A stretch of 64,000 nucleotides of DNA. Source: Hyphomicrobiaceae bacterium. GTDB taxonomy: Bacteria; Pseudomonadota; Alphaproteobacteria; Rhizobiales; Xanthobacteraceae. Shown here in pieces: positions 18,721 through 27,654 of the stretch. The notes beneath the pieces are model-generated. The model was not told the origin of the DNA. It worked only from the letters and a program-made list of their open reading frames with translations, and did not search any database. The first letter of the stretch is position 1, and each line of letters opens with the position of its first letter. The position numbers and the translations under genes were made by a program. The DNA lies in contig CANJBX010000004.1 of assembly GCA_947472885.1 (NCBI GenBank), positions 24,661 to 88,660 of the forward strand, read 5' to 3'.

Positions 18721-20407
18721 CACACTTAAGCGCGTATTAAAGCAAACCGCCGATCCTGCCGGTATTAGGTGTCGGCGAGGCGTTTTGCGTACCCCAGTCA
18801 AAAAGTATCTGCCGATTGCGGCCGGCATCCTGCTTGCGGGATTGCCGCTGGCTGCGTTCAGCCTTTGGCTCGACGGCAATATCGAGCAAAAAGTCCGCTT
18901 CGAAACGCAGTTGAATGCGGATCGCACGATGACGATGATCAACGGGCGGTTGACGCGCGTTGCCGCAGCGCTCAACGATCTCGCCGCGCGTGGCATCACA
19001 ACCTGTTCGCCCGAACATATCGAGGCGTTGCGCAAGACGGCGTTCGTCACATCGGCGATCAAAGAACTCAGCATCATCGGCACGGACGGCAAGCAGTCCT
19101 GCAACGACACCGGCCTGCAGCTCGCGCCACCCCAGATGGTCGGCTCGGCTTATCAGACCAAGCTCCCGAATATCATGCTCGATGTCCTGCATCTGCCGGA
19201 TGTGAACCAGAACATGGTGCGGCTGCGCCGCCGGCTCACCGAAGGCGGCAGCGTTGCCGGGCTGGTGGCTGCAGACATGTTCGTTCCGATTGCGGCGAAT
19301 GTCGCCGCCGGCAACTCGAATGTGCGCGTCACGGGGCCTGACGGCGCGGCAATCGCCAACGTCAACGGCAAGGTGATTGCCGAAGCGCGGCCGGACGATT
19401 TGTTCTCGACGATGGCGGAATCCGAAGGCTTCGGCCTGCGCGTCAGCGTATCGAATACGCGCTCGCAGATGGCAAGCAAGAATTCCGAGGTCCGCACGGT
19501 CGGGTTTGTCTCCAGCACCATATTCGGCATCTTCATTCTCGGCTTCATGGCGTTCCTCATGCGCAAGTCGCAGCGCGGGGATCCCTCCACCGAATTTGCC
19601 GTCGCGCTTTCGCGCGGCGAGTTCGTGCCGTTCTACCAGCCGATCATCGACATCGTGACTGGCAAGCTGATCGGTGCGGAAGTGTTGGTGCGCTGGCGCA
19701 AGCCGGATGGCAAGATCGTCATGCCGGGTTCATTCATTCACGTGATGGAACAGAACGGTTTGATCCGCGACCTCACGCATCACCTGATGCGCCAGAGCTG
19801 TATCGACATCGGCCCGTCCTATGCGTGCCGCCCGCACCTGCGGGTGAGTTTCAACCTGACGGCGGAGCAATTCGAGGACGAAGCGACTGTTGGCGAGATC
19901 CGCTCGATCTTTGCAAAGAGCCCGCTCAAGTTCTCGCAGATCGTGCTTGAACTCACCGAACGGCAAGAGCCCAAGAGCTTCAGCAAGACGCGTCAGGTCA
20001 TTGCGTCGCTGCAGGTGCTGGGCTGCAAGGTTGGACTGGATGACGTCGGCACCGGCCACAGCGGCCTGTCGTCGATCCTCAAGCTCGGCGTCGATATCAT
20101 CAAGATCGACAAGATGTTCGTCGACTCCATGGACGATGACCGCAACTCGGCCACGATCATCGGTACGCTGGTCGATCTTGCCCGCAAGCTCGGCATGGAT
20201 ATTGTGGCCGAAGGCGTCGAGCGGTTCGAGCAGGTGACGGAGCTGCGCCGCCGCGGCATCCGGATGGCGCAGGGCTTCGTATTTGCGCCCGCGCTGCCAG
20301 CCCAGGCATTTCTCCAGCTGGTCGATGCCATTACGCCACAGCAGGAAGCCGCCGCGGTACAGCCCTCGCAATTGCAGGCGGGTATCCTGCGCGCCATGAG
20401 CGCCTGA
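18713..20407 (+). CDS. CSS-motif/EAL-domain cyclic-di-GMP phosphodiesterase
   Basis: A membrane-bound sensor phosphodiesterase. An N-terminal helix (YLPIAAGILLAGLPLAAFSLWL), a periplasmic domain of about 200 residues with two cysteines in the CSS pattern (TTCSPEHIEALR and SCNDTG), a second helix (VSSTIFGIFILGFMAFLM) and a cytoplasmic EAL domain follow in order. Catalytic residues look intact: EVLVRW in place of EAL, SFNLTAEQF, LELTERQ, LDDVGTGHSGLS, IIKIDKMF and VAEGVE. In this family the periplasmic disulfide is known to hold the enzyme inactive, so it may report redox or folding stress. The start is uncertain: GTG 18713 gives 564 residues; TTG 18785, just before the helix, is also plausible. 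No GGDEF domain. Confidence 0.88.
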   Translation: MSGTLKRVLKQTADPAGIRCRRGVLRTPVKKYLPIAAGILLAGLPLAAFSLWLDGNIEQKVRFETQLNADRTMTMINGRLTRVAAALNDLAARGITTCSPEHIEALRKTAFVTSAIKELSIIGTDGKQSCNDTGLQLAPPQMVGSAYQTKLPNIMLDVLHLPDVNQNMVRLRRRLTEGGSVAGLVAADMFVPIAANVAAGNSNVRVTGPDGAAIANVNGKVIAEARPDDLFSTMAESEGFGLRVSVSNTRSQMASKNSEVRTVGFVSSTIFGIFILGFMAFLMRKSQRGDPSTEFAVALSRGEFVPFYQPIIDIVTGKLIGAEVLVRWRKPDGKIVMPGSFIHVMEQNGLIRDLTHHLMRQSCIDIGPSYACRPHLRVSFNLTAEQFEDEATVGEIRSIFAKSPLKFSQIVLELTERQEPKSFSKTRQVIASLQVLGCKVGLDDVGTGHSGLSSILKLGVDIIKIDKMFVDSMDDDRNSATIIGTLVDLARKLGMDIVAEGVERFEQVTELRRRGIRMAQGFVFAPALPAQAFLQLVDAITPQQEAAAVQPSQLQAGILRAMSA

Positions 20408-20408
20408 T

Positions 20409-20430
20409 AACCCGGCTTTCCGGGTTTGAA
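20409..20430 (+). terminator. short hairpin after the EAL gene
   Basis: AACCCGG, a four-base loop and CCGGGTT immediately follow the EAL-gene stop. The T-run after it is short, so it may be only a weak terminator. Confidence 0.45.
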
Positions 20431-20491
20431 ATTGGGCCGGTTATTTCCTAAAATGACCTGGCGCGGCAATCACTCGGATAGGGGATACGAC

Positions 20492-20803
20492 ATGAAGCGC
20501 ATTTTGGCGGCGACAGCGTTCTTGGCGGTTGTGGCAACCCTGCAGACGGCGACCATCCAGCCGGCAGCGGCGCAGAATGGCGCTGTGGGCGGTGCGATTG
20601 TTGGCGGCGTACTCGGTGGTGTCATCGGCGGGGCTGCGACCGGACGGGCTGAGGGCGCGCTGGTCGGTGCCGTGATCGGCGGCGTTGCGGGCGCGGCGAT
20701 CGGCAATGAAGCAGAGCGCCGCCGCGGTTATTACTGGTACCAGGGCGGCTGCTATCGCAGGGTCCAGGGCGGTTACACCCAGGTTTCGCGGCGCTACTGC
20801 TAA
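20492..20803 (+). CDS. Small exported glycine-zipper protein
   Basis: A 103-residue protein with a cleavable signal peptide (MKRILAATAFLAVVATLQ, cleavage likely after AAAQ), followed by a long glycine-zipper segment with repeated GG and AG pairs (VGGAIVGGVLGGVIGG and GALVGAVIGGVAGAAIG) and a short aromatic/Arg tail holding two cysteines (GGCYRRV and the last residue). Such proteins insert in or associate with the outer membrane; no specific function is known. The ATG was chosen because it follows GGATAGGGG at good spacing and starts the signal peptide. It is monocistronic, ending at a strong terminator shared with the opposing gene. Confidence 0.8.
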   Translation: MKRILAATAFLAVVATLQTATIQPAAAQNGAVGGAIVGGVLGGVIGGAATGRAEGALVGAVIGGVAGAAIGNEAERRRGYYWYQGGCYRRVQGGYTQVSRRYC

Positions 20804-20824
20804 GTCTACCGGGTTTGAAATTTC

Positions 20825-20854
20825 AGACCCCGGCCGTCATGGCCGGGGTCTTTT
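20825..20854. terminator. bidirectional intrinsic terminator
   Basis: An 11-bp perfect stem, AGACCCCGGCC with its complement around GTCAT, followed by TTTT. It serves the glycine-zipper gene on the plus strand and overlaps the stop codon of the minus-strand gene. Confidence 0.85.
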
Positions 20855-21208
20855 CATGCGCATGGGTTCAGGCACCACGACACCCGTGCGGTTCTGCACG
20901 TCGGCGGGCACGCGATAGTCGCGCATGACCTGACGCGCATCCTTCAGCCCGCAGGCTTCGCGCTGGACGATAAATTCCCACAGCGCATTGCCGGCGGTGG
21001 CGACCAGCTTGCGGCGCGCGGCCGGCGACGAAGGCTCAGCGCCAGGTACGCTGTTCGCCGCGTCGAAGTCCTCAATCGCCTTCAGCGCGGCTTCCAATGT
21101 GCGGCCGAGGCGGCCGAGCGCAGAGGCCATGTCCTGCGCGATTTCATAGTCGAGCGCGGCGGACGGGTTTTTGGCGATCTCGATCAGGCGTTTGTGGTCG
21201 AACGTCAT
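20837..21208 (-). CDS. Conserved small helical protein (resembles DUF6665)
   Basis: A 123-residue soluble, helical protein: MTFDHKRLIEIAKNPS, then a helix ALDYEIAQDMASALGRLGRTLE, a linker with SVPGAEPSSPAARR and a C-terminal part with WEFIVQREACGLKDARQVM. The EIAQ...ALGR...LE and FVQREACG-like blocks recall the short rhizobial proteins grouped as DUF6665, but I make that link from memory and it is tentative. No signal peptide, membrane segment or catalytic motif. The start is the ATG at 21208; the longer frame reaches into the terminator of the neighbouring gene. The stop codon lies in the loop of the shared terminator. Confidence 0.65.
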   Translation of the reverse strand: MTFDHKRLIEIAKNPSAALDYEIAQDMASALGRLGRTLEAALKAIEDFDAANSVPGAEPSSPAARRKLVATAGNALWEFIVQREACGLKDARQVMRDYRVPADVQNRTGVVVPEPMRMKRPRP

Positions 21209-21264
21209 AGGCCAATTATCGCCAAGGCCGCTCTGCCACGTCAACTTTGGCGGTGGCCCATAAA

Positions 21265-21294
21265 AAAACGCCGACACTTGCGTGCCGGCGTTTT
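21265..21294 (-). terminator. intrinsic terminator of the polysaccharide deacetylase gene
   Basis: A stem AAAACGCCGACAC / GTGCCGGCGTTTT with one mismatch and a TTGC loop, flanked by A7 on the side that becomes a U-tract when read on the minus strand. Confidence 0.8.
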
Positions 21295-21317
21295 CATGGA
21301 GTGCCGGGTTTATCCGG

Positions 21318-22484
21318 TTATTGGCTAATCGTCTTGACGACGTCGCTGACCGGACGGTTGGAAACCGTCGGCAGTTTGTTTTCCTTGACCAGCATGGCGT
21401 CGTATTCGGGCAGGGAGGTAATCGTGCCCTTGGCCCGGACCTGAACGATCTTGTATCCGGCGGCCTTCATCTGGTCGAGCATCGGACCGATCGCTTCCGC
21501 GGTGCCCTTCTGGAAGTCGTGCATCAGCACGATGCCCTTGCCGTGCTTCTTGAGCTTGTCCATCACGCCGGAAATGATTTTCTCGGGCTTGTGGATCTTG
21601 AAGTCGAACGAGTCGATATCGGTCGACCAGATCGCGACATTGCGCTGGCCGAGATAGGTCACAAGCTCCGGCGGATGGCGCAGCGCCGGGAAGCGGAAGA
21701 ACGGCCGCGCCTGATCGCCGACGGCCTGACGCACGGCGGCGATGGCGAGTTCGATTTCCTGCTTGCCTTCCTCGAAGGTCTTTTTCGAGAGGTCCTGATG
21801 CGACCAGGTATGCGAACCGACGGTGTGACCGGCGGCGGCGACTTCCTTGAGGATCTCGTGATAGTAGGTCGCGTGCTTGCCGATCGGGAAGAAGATCGCC
21901 TTGGTGCAATGGCGCGCAAGCTGCGCAAGGACGGCCTGGGTGTGGTTGAGCCACGGGCCGTCGTCGAAGGTCAGCACGACTTCGCCGGGCTGCAGGAAGT
22001 CGAGTTGCTTGAAGTGTTCGAAGCCGAAGCCGGGACCGCCCGTGGTGTCGATCTCGACGATACGCGAAACGCCAAGCGCGTTCGGGTTGCCGGGGCAGAC
22101 CGCTGCTGCGGGCGCTACCAGAGCAGGGCGCGGCTGGGCCGGGGCCTGGGCAACAACCATCGGTGCCGGCTGGCTGGCGGCGGCCGGTTGCGCTGCGGCG
22201 GCTGCCGGAACAGGCGCAGCGGTGACAGGCGCGGCTGGTAACGCCGCCGACGTCCTGGGTGCGGCAGCTTCCGGCGTACTGGCAACGACAACGGCGCTGT
22301 TGAGCGTTGCGACGACCTTTTCGTCAGCATTGCTCTTGGCAGCAACCACCTGGGGCGCTGCAGGCGCAGATATCGATGCCGTGGCGGAGTGTCCCATGAA
22401 CGAAAATACGTTCTGCGACTGCGCCAGACCGAGGGCGGCAAAAACCGATACGATAACGGCGACGCAGGCGATTACGACGCGCAT
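21318..22484 (-). CDS. Exported polysaccharide deacetylase (carbohydrate esterase 4)
   Basis: A 388-residue secreted or membrane-anchored CE4 enzyme. It has an N-terminal hydrophobic segment (MRVVIACVAVIVSVFAALGL), about 100 residues of Ala/Pro-rich linker, then the NodB domain: motif 1 LTFDDGPW, motif 2 GSHTWSHQDL (His-x3-His metal site) and the motif 4/5 region ending IVLMHDF. Motif 3 is RFPALRHPP in place of the common RxPYG, a variation found in several alphaproteobacterial members. Likely role: deacetylation of peptidoglycan or exopolysaccharide amino sugars; the substrate is not shown. The start is the ATG giving MRVVIACV, four codons inside the longest frame. Confidence 0.86.
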   Translation of the reverse strand: MRVVIACVAVIVSVFAALGLAQSQNVFSFMGHSATASISAPAAPQVVAAKSNADEKVVATLNSAVVVASTPEAAAPRTSAALPAAPVTAAPVPAAAAAQPAAASQPAPMVVAQAPAQPRPALVAPAAAVCPGNPNALGVSRIVEIDTTGGPGFGFEHFKQLDFLQPGEVVLTFDDGPWLNHTQAVLAQLARHCTKAIFFPIGKHATYYHEILKEVAAAGHTVGSHTWSHQDLSKKTFEEGKQEIELAIAAVRQAVGDQARPFFRFPALRHPPELVTYLGQRNVAIWSTDIDSFDFKIHKPEKIISGVMDKLKKHGKGIVLMHDFQKGTAEAIGPMLDQMKAAGYKIVQVRAKGTITSLPEYDAMLVKENKLPTVSNRPVSDVVKTISQ

Positions 22485-22789
22485 GAAGATCTCCACTTCA
22501 AAAGACGAGCGTTAGAATCAAACCAGATGCTGGAAGTCCCCTGATATCAATGGTTTGCGTCCAAAGATCAATGCGGCAGGGTGGCCGCAAGGCGGGGAAT
22601 CCATCCCTAAAATACTGCAAACCGGGTTCCCGCGCCAGTTAAAAGGCCCTGGGGAGCCCGTGCGCAAAGTTATAATCCCAGCAGCGTCGATACGTTGCGG
22701 TATGTCGATGGGGAACCTGCATGGACAGACGGGCCATCAGCCGGTCTAATCCCGTCAACAAAATGCCAAATGTGGGACGGGGAAACGCC
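22485..22789. other. intergenic region, promoters only inferred
   Basis: A 305-base gap between two divergent genes encoding exported proteins. I see no convincing small gene, no known riboswitch core and no strong palindrome. It must contain both promoters; the GGACGGGGAAA before 22790 is the ribosome-binding site of the binding-protein gene. Confidence 0.5.
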
Positions 22790-23740
22790 ATGCGAAAAGT
22801 AACGCTCGGACTGTTTGCGCTGTTATCGGCCATCGGCGTCGGGGGGGCGGCTGCGAACGCGCAGGATACGCTCAAGCTCGCGGTGCCGCAGCGCGGCGCC
22901 TGGGACACGGCGGTCTCCGAACTCGGCCAGCGCAGCGGGATATTCAAGAAGCACGGGCTGACGCTCGATATCCTCTACACGCAGGGCGGGCCGGAATCGA
23001 TCCAGGCGGTAATTTCCGGCAGCATCGATATGGCGATGGCTGCGGGCGTGTCGGCGGCGATCGGGATCTACGCCAAGGGCGGCCCCGTCCGCATTGTCGG
23101 CAGCGAGATGATCGGTTCGCCCGATCTCTACTGGTATGTCAAACCGGAATCGCCCATCCGCAAGGCGGCCGACTTCAACGGCAAGACCGTCGGCTATTCG
23201 CAGTCTGGCTCGTCAAGCCATGCCGGTCTGCTGGAACTGTTGCGGCAGGATGACATCAAGGCGACGCCCACGGCTGTCGGCGGCCTCACCGCGACCTTGC
23301 CGCAGCTGATGTCAGGACAGATCGACGTCGGCTGGGCGGCAGCGCCATTCGGTCTCGATCTCGTCGAGGCCGGCAGGATCCGTATCGTGGCGCGCGGCGC
23401 CGACGTTGCCGCGCTGCGCGGCCGCACCGCGCGGGTCAATGTGGCGGGCCTGCCGTTGGTCGCGAAACCCGCTGTGCTGCAGCGGTTCATGCAGGCCTAT
23501 CGTGAAACCGTGGCCTGGATGTATGCCGACCCTGCCGCGCTCAAGCATTTCGGCGAATTCTCCGGACTGCCTGACTCGGTGGTGCGCACCATCCGCGACT
23601 TCATTCCGATGGAAACCATGGCGCCCGACCGCATCATGGAAATGGACAACATTGTGACCGATGCTGTGAAACTCAAGTTTCTCAGCGCTCCTTTGACGCC
23701 GGCGCAGGTTGCCGAACTGGTGCAAATCCCGAAGCCCTGA
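22790..23740 (+). CDS. ABC transporter periplasmic binding protein, NMT1/SsuA-like
   Basis: A 316-residue periplasmic binding protein with a signal peptide (MRKVTLGLFALLSAIGVG, cleavage near ANAQ). The mature part begins DTLKLAVPQRGAW and contains GIFKKHGLTLDILYTQGG, IQAVISGSIDMAMAAG and a second lobe with FNGKTVGYSQSGSSSH; this is the nitrate/sulfonate/thiamine-precursor (NMT1/THI5) fold. No permease or ATPase gene is next to it, so it is an orphan binding protein that would need partners encoded elsewhere. The ligand cannot be assigned. The start is preceded by GGGGAAA at good distance; an in-frame upstream start would bury the signal peptide. Confidence 0.84.
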   Translation: MRKVTLGLFALLSAIGVGGAAANAQDTLKLAVPQRGAWDTAVSELGQRSGIFKKHGLTLDILYTQGGPESIQAVISGSIDMAMAAGVSAAIGIYAKGGPVRIVGSEMIGSPDLYWYVKPESPIRKAADFNGKTVGYSQSGSSSHAGLLELLRQDDIKATPTAVGGLTATLPQLMSGQIDVGWAAAPFGLDLVEAGRIRIVARGADVAALRGRTARVNVAGLPLVAKPAVLQRFMQAYRETVAWMYADPAALKHFGEFSGLPDSVVRTIRDFIPMETMAPDRIMEMDNIVTDAVKLKFLSAPLTPAQVAELVQIPKP

Positions 23741-23842
23741 TTGCGCGCGCTGTCTCTAGGCAAAACTTCGCGGCTGGCGTTATAGTCGCGCCAACAGAGC
23801 GGGCGATCAGCACCGCCGGGTGTGAGTTGAAAGGGCAGCGTA

Positions 23843-24298
23843 ATGAGCATTCTGTTTCTGATCGGCCGGATTGCCTTTGTTGCGATCTTCATTTTCTCCG
23901 GCGTCACCAAGCTGATGGGTATTTCCGCCACCGCGGCGATGATCCAGAGCAAGTTCGTCATCCCCGCAGCCTTGGCGACCGTAGTTGCCAGCGCCGAGGG
24001 CGCGACCGGCATGACGGCCTATCAACTGCTGGCCATCGCCGTCGGCGTGATCGAAATCCTGTTTCCGCTGCTGATCATCTTCAACATCCTGACGCGCTTC
24101 GCGGCGCTGGTGATGCTGGTGTTCGTCGGCGTGATTACCTTCTTCATGCATGACTTCTGGAACATGACGGACGCTGCGCGCGGCCTGAACCAGGTCATGG
24201 CGCTCAAGAACCTGTCGCTGATGGGCGGCTTCCTGATCCTGATGGTGCTGGGGTCGTGGCGGCCCGGCATGCACGACGAAGACGATTACCCGGCGTAA
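23843..24298 (+). CDS. DoxX-family membrane protein
   Basis: A 151-residue protein with four predicted membrane helices, opening with ILFLIGRIAFVAIFIFSGVTKLMG, the RxxxxxxFxxxGxxK pattern of DoxX/SURF4-like proteins. Further helices are LLAIAVGVIEILFPLLIIFNIL and FAALVMLVFVGVITFFM; the tail is acidic (HDEDDYPA). DoxX proteins are linked to quinone- or thiol-related redox reactions at the membrane in the few studied cases; the role here is open. Probably transcribed with the binding-protein gene (103 bases upstream) or from its own promoter; the tautomerase gene follows by 55 bases. Confidence 0.8.
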   Translation: MSILFLIGRIAFVAIFIFSGVTKLMGISATAAMIQSKFVIPAALATVVASAEGATGMTAYQLLAIAVGVIEILFPLLIIFNILTRFAALVMLVFVGVITFFMHDFWNMTDAARGLNQVMALKNLSLMGGFLILMVLGSWRPGMHDEDDYPA

Positions 24299-24353
24299 CG
24301 GCGGGTTAAAAAATACGCGGGTTTGCGCAACAAGCAGGAAGTGGGAGTGAACG

Positions 24354-24566
24354 ATGCCCGAGGTTGTTGTCTATGCGCTCGAAGGCCGCTCGGTCGATCA
24401 GAAACGCGGCCTGATGAAGGACATCACGGCTGCCGTCGTGAAGAACTTTGGCGTGCCGACCGATGCGGTGACGATCACGCTGGTTGAGACGTCGAAGATC
24501 AACAAGGCGCAGGGCGGCGTCCTGTTCGCCGAAAAGCAGGCGCCGGCCACGGCAAAAGCTTCCTGA
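24354..24566 (+). CDS. 4-oxalocrotonate tautomerase family protein
   Basis: A 70-residue protein whose second residue is the catalytic proline (MPEVVVYALEGRS), exposed as N-terminal Pro after Met removal. The pattern beta strand, helix (DQKRGLMKDITAAVVKNFG), then VTITLVETSKINKAQGGVLF matches the small 4-OT subunits, which form hexamers and tautomerise unsaturated keto acids or act promiscuously. The conserved Arg expected near residue 11-12 is present. A GGGAG sequence precedes the ATG. No aromatic meta-cleavage genes are nearby, so the physiological substrate is unknown. Confidence 0.85.
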   Translation: MPEVVVYALEGRSVDQKRGLMKDITAAVVKNFGVPTDAVTITLVETSKINKAQGGVLFAEKQAPATAKAS

Positions 24567-24729
24567 GCTGACGTCACAATCGTCACCCTGATCGCGCCGT
24601 TGTTTTTCAAGAGCGGGGCCTCGCGTTTTTCGCGATGGCGCCAATGCCTGCTTTGATGCTTCCGCCGCGGATACCTTCCTGATTTCCTTGGCGCGGGATC
24701 GCTTTCGCGATTCCTTCGGATTGTTTTTC

Positions 24730-25896
24730 ATGAATTCTCAAGCGGATAAGCCCGTGAGCGCACGGCTGACGGCGTTCACGCTGATGTTCGGCAACTTTGT
24801 CACCGGCCTGTCGATCATGGGCCTTGCGGGCATGCTGGGCGATCTTGCGAACGGGCTTGGCGTTACCATTCGCGATGCCGGTCTGCTGATTACCTTCGGC
24901 GCGGTCGTGCTGTGTATCGGCTCGCCGCTGATGGTGTGGGCGACCAGCACGTTCGACCGGCGCAAGTTGCTGGCGTTTGCGCTGGCCGTGATCGCGCTGG
25001 GGCAGGCGGCCAATGCGCTGGCGCCTGATTACGCGAGCCTGCTCGTCATTCGCATCGTGATGCTGATGCTGAGCTGCATGTTCACGCCGGTTGCCGCCAG
25101 CACCATCACGATGATGGTCGAGGAGAAGGACCGCGCCAGCGCGATTTCCTTCGTGTTTCTCGGCTGGTCGCTCGCGGTCGCGCTCGGTCTGCCGCTGGTG
25201 ACGTTCATCGCCGCGCATGTCGGCTGGCGCGAAACCTTCGCGACGCTGAGTGCCATGACCGTTGTTGTGCTTGCGCTTCTGCTTTACGCCGTGCCGTCCG
25301 GCCTGCGCGGCACGCCGTTGTCGCTGCGCAGCTGGGTCATGATCGGGCAAAGCCCGCTGATCCTGTTGCTGCTGCTCATCACGGTGCTGTGGACATCGGG
25401 ACAGTTTCTGCTGTTTCCCTACCTCGGTCCGCTGATCGTGAAACTCGGTGGCGGCGGTACCCAGGAGATTGGGTTGTTCTTTGGCGCCATGGGCGTGATG
25501 GGATTTCTCGGCAATGTCGCGGCGTCGCGTATCGTGACCTGGCTCGGTACGTTCAGCACGGCATTGATATTCCTGCTCGCGATGTTCGTCGGCACCGCGA
25601 TCTGGGCGCTCGGCGCGGGCTTCCTGCTGCCTATGGGAATCGGCGTTATGGTCTGGGGCATAGGCTTTGCGGCATTTAACTCGATGCAGCAGGCGCGTCT
25701 GGTGGCGGCGGCTCCGCTACTCGCCAGCGCGACCGTCTCGCTCAATACGTCCGGCAACTACGTCGGGCAGGCCGTCGGCTCCGCGATCGGCGCCGGCCTG
25801 TTCGCGCGCGACCTGCTGGTGACGATGGGGTACGTCTCGACGGGCTTCATGCTGGTCGCCGTCGTCGCGCACATCCTCAGCCGCAAGCTGCGCTGA
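24730..25896 (+). CDS. MFS transporter
   Basis: A 388-residue major facilitator with twelve apparent helices. Motif A-like loops are present after helix 2 (WATSTFDRRKLLAF) and the helix 5 region contains SLAVALGLPLVTFIAAHVGWRETF, the pattern of drug/sugar-efflux DHA1 members such as AraJ/YdhP. The start is the ATG of MNSQADKPVSARLTA; GTG/TTG codons upstream would add charged residues. It lies 163 bases after the tautomerase and is likely its own transcription unit. The substrate is not deducible. Confidence 0.83.
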   Translation: MNSQADKPVSARLTAFTLMFGNFVTGLSIMGLAGMLGDLANGLGVTIRDAGLLITFGAVVLCIGSPLMVWATSTFDRRKLLAFALAVIALGQAANALAPDYASLLVIRIVMLMLSCMFTPVAASTITMMVEEKDRASAISFVFLGWSLAVALGLPLVTFIAAHVGWRETFATLSAMTVVVLALLLYAVPSGLRGTPLSLRSWVMIGQSPLILLLLLITVLWTSGQFLLFPYLGPLIVKLGGGGTQEIGLFFGAMGVMGFLGNVAASRIVTWLGTFSTALIFLLAMFVGTAIWALGAGFLLPMGIGVMVWGIGFAAFNSMQQARLVAAAPLLASATVSLNTSGNYVGQAVGSAIGAGLFARDLLVTMGYVSTGFMLVAVVAHILSRKLR

Positions 25897-26163
25897 TCCG
25901 TTGGCCGTTGCCGCTTGCCGATGTTCTCCGGCGGCGGCAAGGCCGGGCGGAAGATGCTGTTTGTCGCGCCTGCCGGTGAGTTTGAAATTACCGAGCCGGG
26001 CGAAGCAGCCCGCATCGGCGGCTAGTTTTTGGGCTGTTTTAGAGGCCTTCAACGCACACCAACGCTAAAACCCCATCATCGCCCCGGTCCCGGCCACAAT
26101 TTGCCTAAATGCGGCACGACAACGGGCGCGTTGATTGGGGTGCTTTGATCGGGGTGGATTGTC

Positions 26164-27114
26164 ATGCGCGTTGCTCTGTCCAGGACTGGCCGTTTTGTCG
26201 GCAAGCTTTCCATCCAGATCGTACCGTCCGTGGCCGCGAGCGTTCTCGGTGGCTACCTGCTGGCGCAACTGGTGCCGCAGCACACGGCAACACCCGCTGA
26301 AAAGGCGGCGCAGGCCGGGAAGACCACGCCGGTTACGGTCAGCGCGAACAGCGCGCCCGTGGTCAACGACAAGGCGCCGATCCGCGTCACTCAGCAGCGC
26401 CGCGACGGCAAGGCCGCCGAGCCGCTGGCTGAAGTGAAGCCGGTTGCGCCGGCGGAAATCAAGGCTGCCGAAACCAAGGCTTCTGAAATCAAGGCTTCCG
26501 AAATGAAGTCCGCCGAGACCAGGGCGGTGCGCGCGAAGCCTGCTGCCCCGGCAACTGCTGCAACGACAACTGCCGCAGTGGCGTCTTCTGCCGCGTCTGC
26601 GCAGCTCTATACGCCGGAGCCTTACACGCCCGAGCCATCGACGCCGCAAGTCGCCTCGCAACCTGTGTTGCAGGCCCCGCGTAACGTTGCTGTCGTAGCT
26701 CCTGCCGCCGCGCCGGCTGCTGCTTTGGTTCCTGCGCCCGCCGCGAGCGCGCCGGGTGTCGCTGCGGCACCGGCCCTGTCCGCCCCGACGATAGTTGCGC
26801 CCATTGCTGCTGCTCCCGTTACGGCTGCTCCCGCGAACATCGGCGCGCCGACCAGCCTCTCGCCGGTGACGGTGACGGCGCGTGCACCGGCGATGCCGCC
26901 GCCCGACGATGAGGAAGACGTGCCCGCGCAGAAAGCCGAGCGCGGCGTTGCGGGCCATGTATTTTCGGCGACTTCAACTGCCGCCGGAACGGCCGCCAAT
27001 GCCATTGGCAACACCGTCAACTGGGTGTTCGAACTGCCGGGCAAGCTGATCAACCGCGACGATCATCGGCCGGAGCCGCAGCAGCAGGCATCGCAGCCGC
27101 GCCGCTTCATGTAA
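26164..27114 (+). CDS. Ala/Pro-rich membrane-anchored protein of unknown function
   Basis: A 316-residue protein I do not recognise. Residues 14-38 (GKLSIQIVPSVAASVLGGYL and following) form one hydrophobic segment that would act as an anchor. After this comes an Ala/Pro/Lys-rich, probably disordered section with a short imperfect repeat (AETKASEIKASEMKSAETRA, around residue 102), then a short TPEPYTPEPSTP stretch and long Ala/Pro runs. Only the last 60 residues (ERGVAGHVFSATSTAAG...NTVNWVFELPGKLI) look conserved and helical. The composition suggests a spacer between membrane and a C-terminal interaction helix. It stands alone between the MFS gene and the terminator at 27144. Confidence 0.6.
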   Translation: MRVALSRTGRFVGKLSIQIVPSVAASVLGGYLLAQLVPQHTATPAEKAAQAGKTTPVTVSANSAPVVNDKAPIRVTQQRRDGKAAEPLAEVKPVAPAEIKAAETKASEIKASEMKSAETRAVRAKPAAPATAATTTAAVASSAASAQLYTPEPYTPEPSTPQVASQPVLQAPRNVAVVAPAAAPAAALVPAPAASAPGVAAAPALSAPTIVAPIAAAPVTAAPANIGAPTSLSPVTVTARAPAMPPPDDEEDVPAQKAERGVAGHVFSATSTAAGTAANAIGNTVNWVFELPGKLINRDDHRPEPQQQASQPRRFM

Positions 27115-27143
27115 TCGGCTCACAGGCATTGCGTTGAAAATAG

Positions 27144-27168
27144 AGCGGCGGCTGAATCAGCCGCCGCT
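27144..27168. terminator. hairpin between converging genes
   Basis: A perfect 10-bp stem AGCGGCGGCT / AGCCGCCGCT with a five-base loop. Read on the minus strand it is followed by a CTATTTTC tail, so it best fits the small zinc-ribbon gene; it may also stop the plus-strand gene. Confidence 0.7.
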
Positions 27169-27208
27169 TCGCGCGTTCCCCGTCACGCTTGTTATTCTGG
27201 ACTCGCGC

Positions 27209-27409
27209 TCAGGTTTTGGGCAGCGCGGGATAGCAAACCGTCGTCTCGAATGCGTAGCCGCAGTCGTCGCAATTCCAGAGATGGCGAAGACGGTGGTCGT
27301 CGATATATTCCGACCAGGTCGCAAAATAGATCGGCCCACCGCACTGGGCACAGAAGTTGACGAGACGTGGTGGGATTTGGCGCGCGGAGTCGCCAGTTCG
27401 CAATTTCAT
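27209..27409 (-). CDS. Small zinc-ribbon protein
   Basis: A 66-residue protein with two CxxC knuckles, FCAQCGGP and WNCDDCGYAFET, 28 residues apart, plus a further Cys near the end (TVCYPALP). This is a rubredoxin-like or zinc-ribbon layout. The reading frame is supported by a perfect AGGAGG Shine-Dalgarno eight bases before the ATG. It lacks any catalytic domain; binding to RNA, DNA or a protein partner is possible. Similar very short ribbon proteins are common in Bradyrhizobium-type genomes as far as I recall; function unknown. Confidence 0.8.
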   Translation of the reverse strand: MKLRTGDSARQIPPRLVNFCAQCGGPIYFATWSEYIDDHRLRHLWNCDDCGYAFETTVCYPALPKT

Positions 27410-27654
27410 GAGCGGCCTCCTGTCGTGTGATGTTGTTGTTGTTACGCCTCACATGGTTGCTGACGATAAGGTGTTCGTCGGGGGAATAAAGCAGGGAGAC
27501 TGACCTAACGCCCGAGGCGCAAGTTCCGGCAATTCCGGTTGCGCGGACGGTTTTGCGTGGCAGGATACCGTGGATTGTACCCAACCCCTTGGCGAAACCG
27601 GATTTCGCGCCCATTTCAGACGCGCTACGATTGCGCGACCCGCAGGAGGCTTTC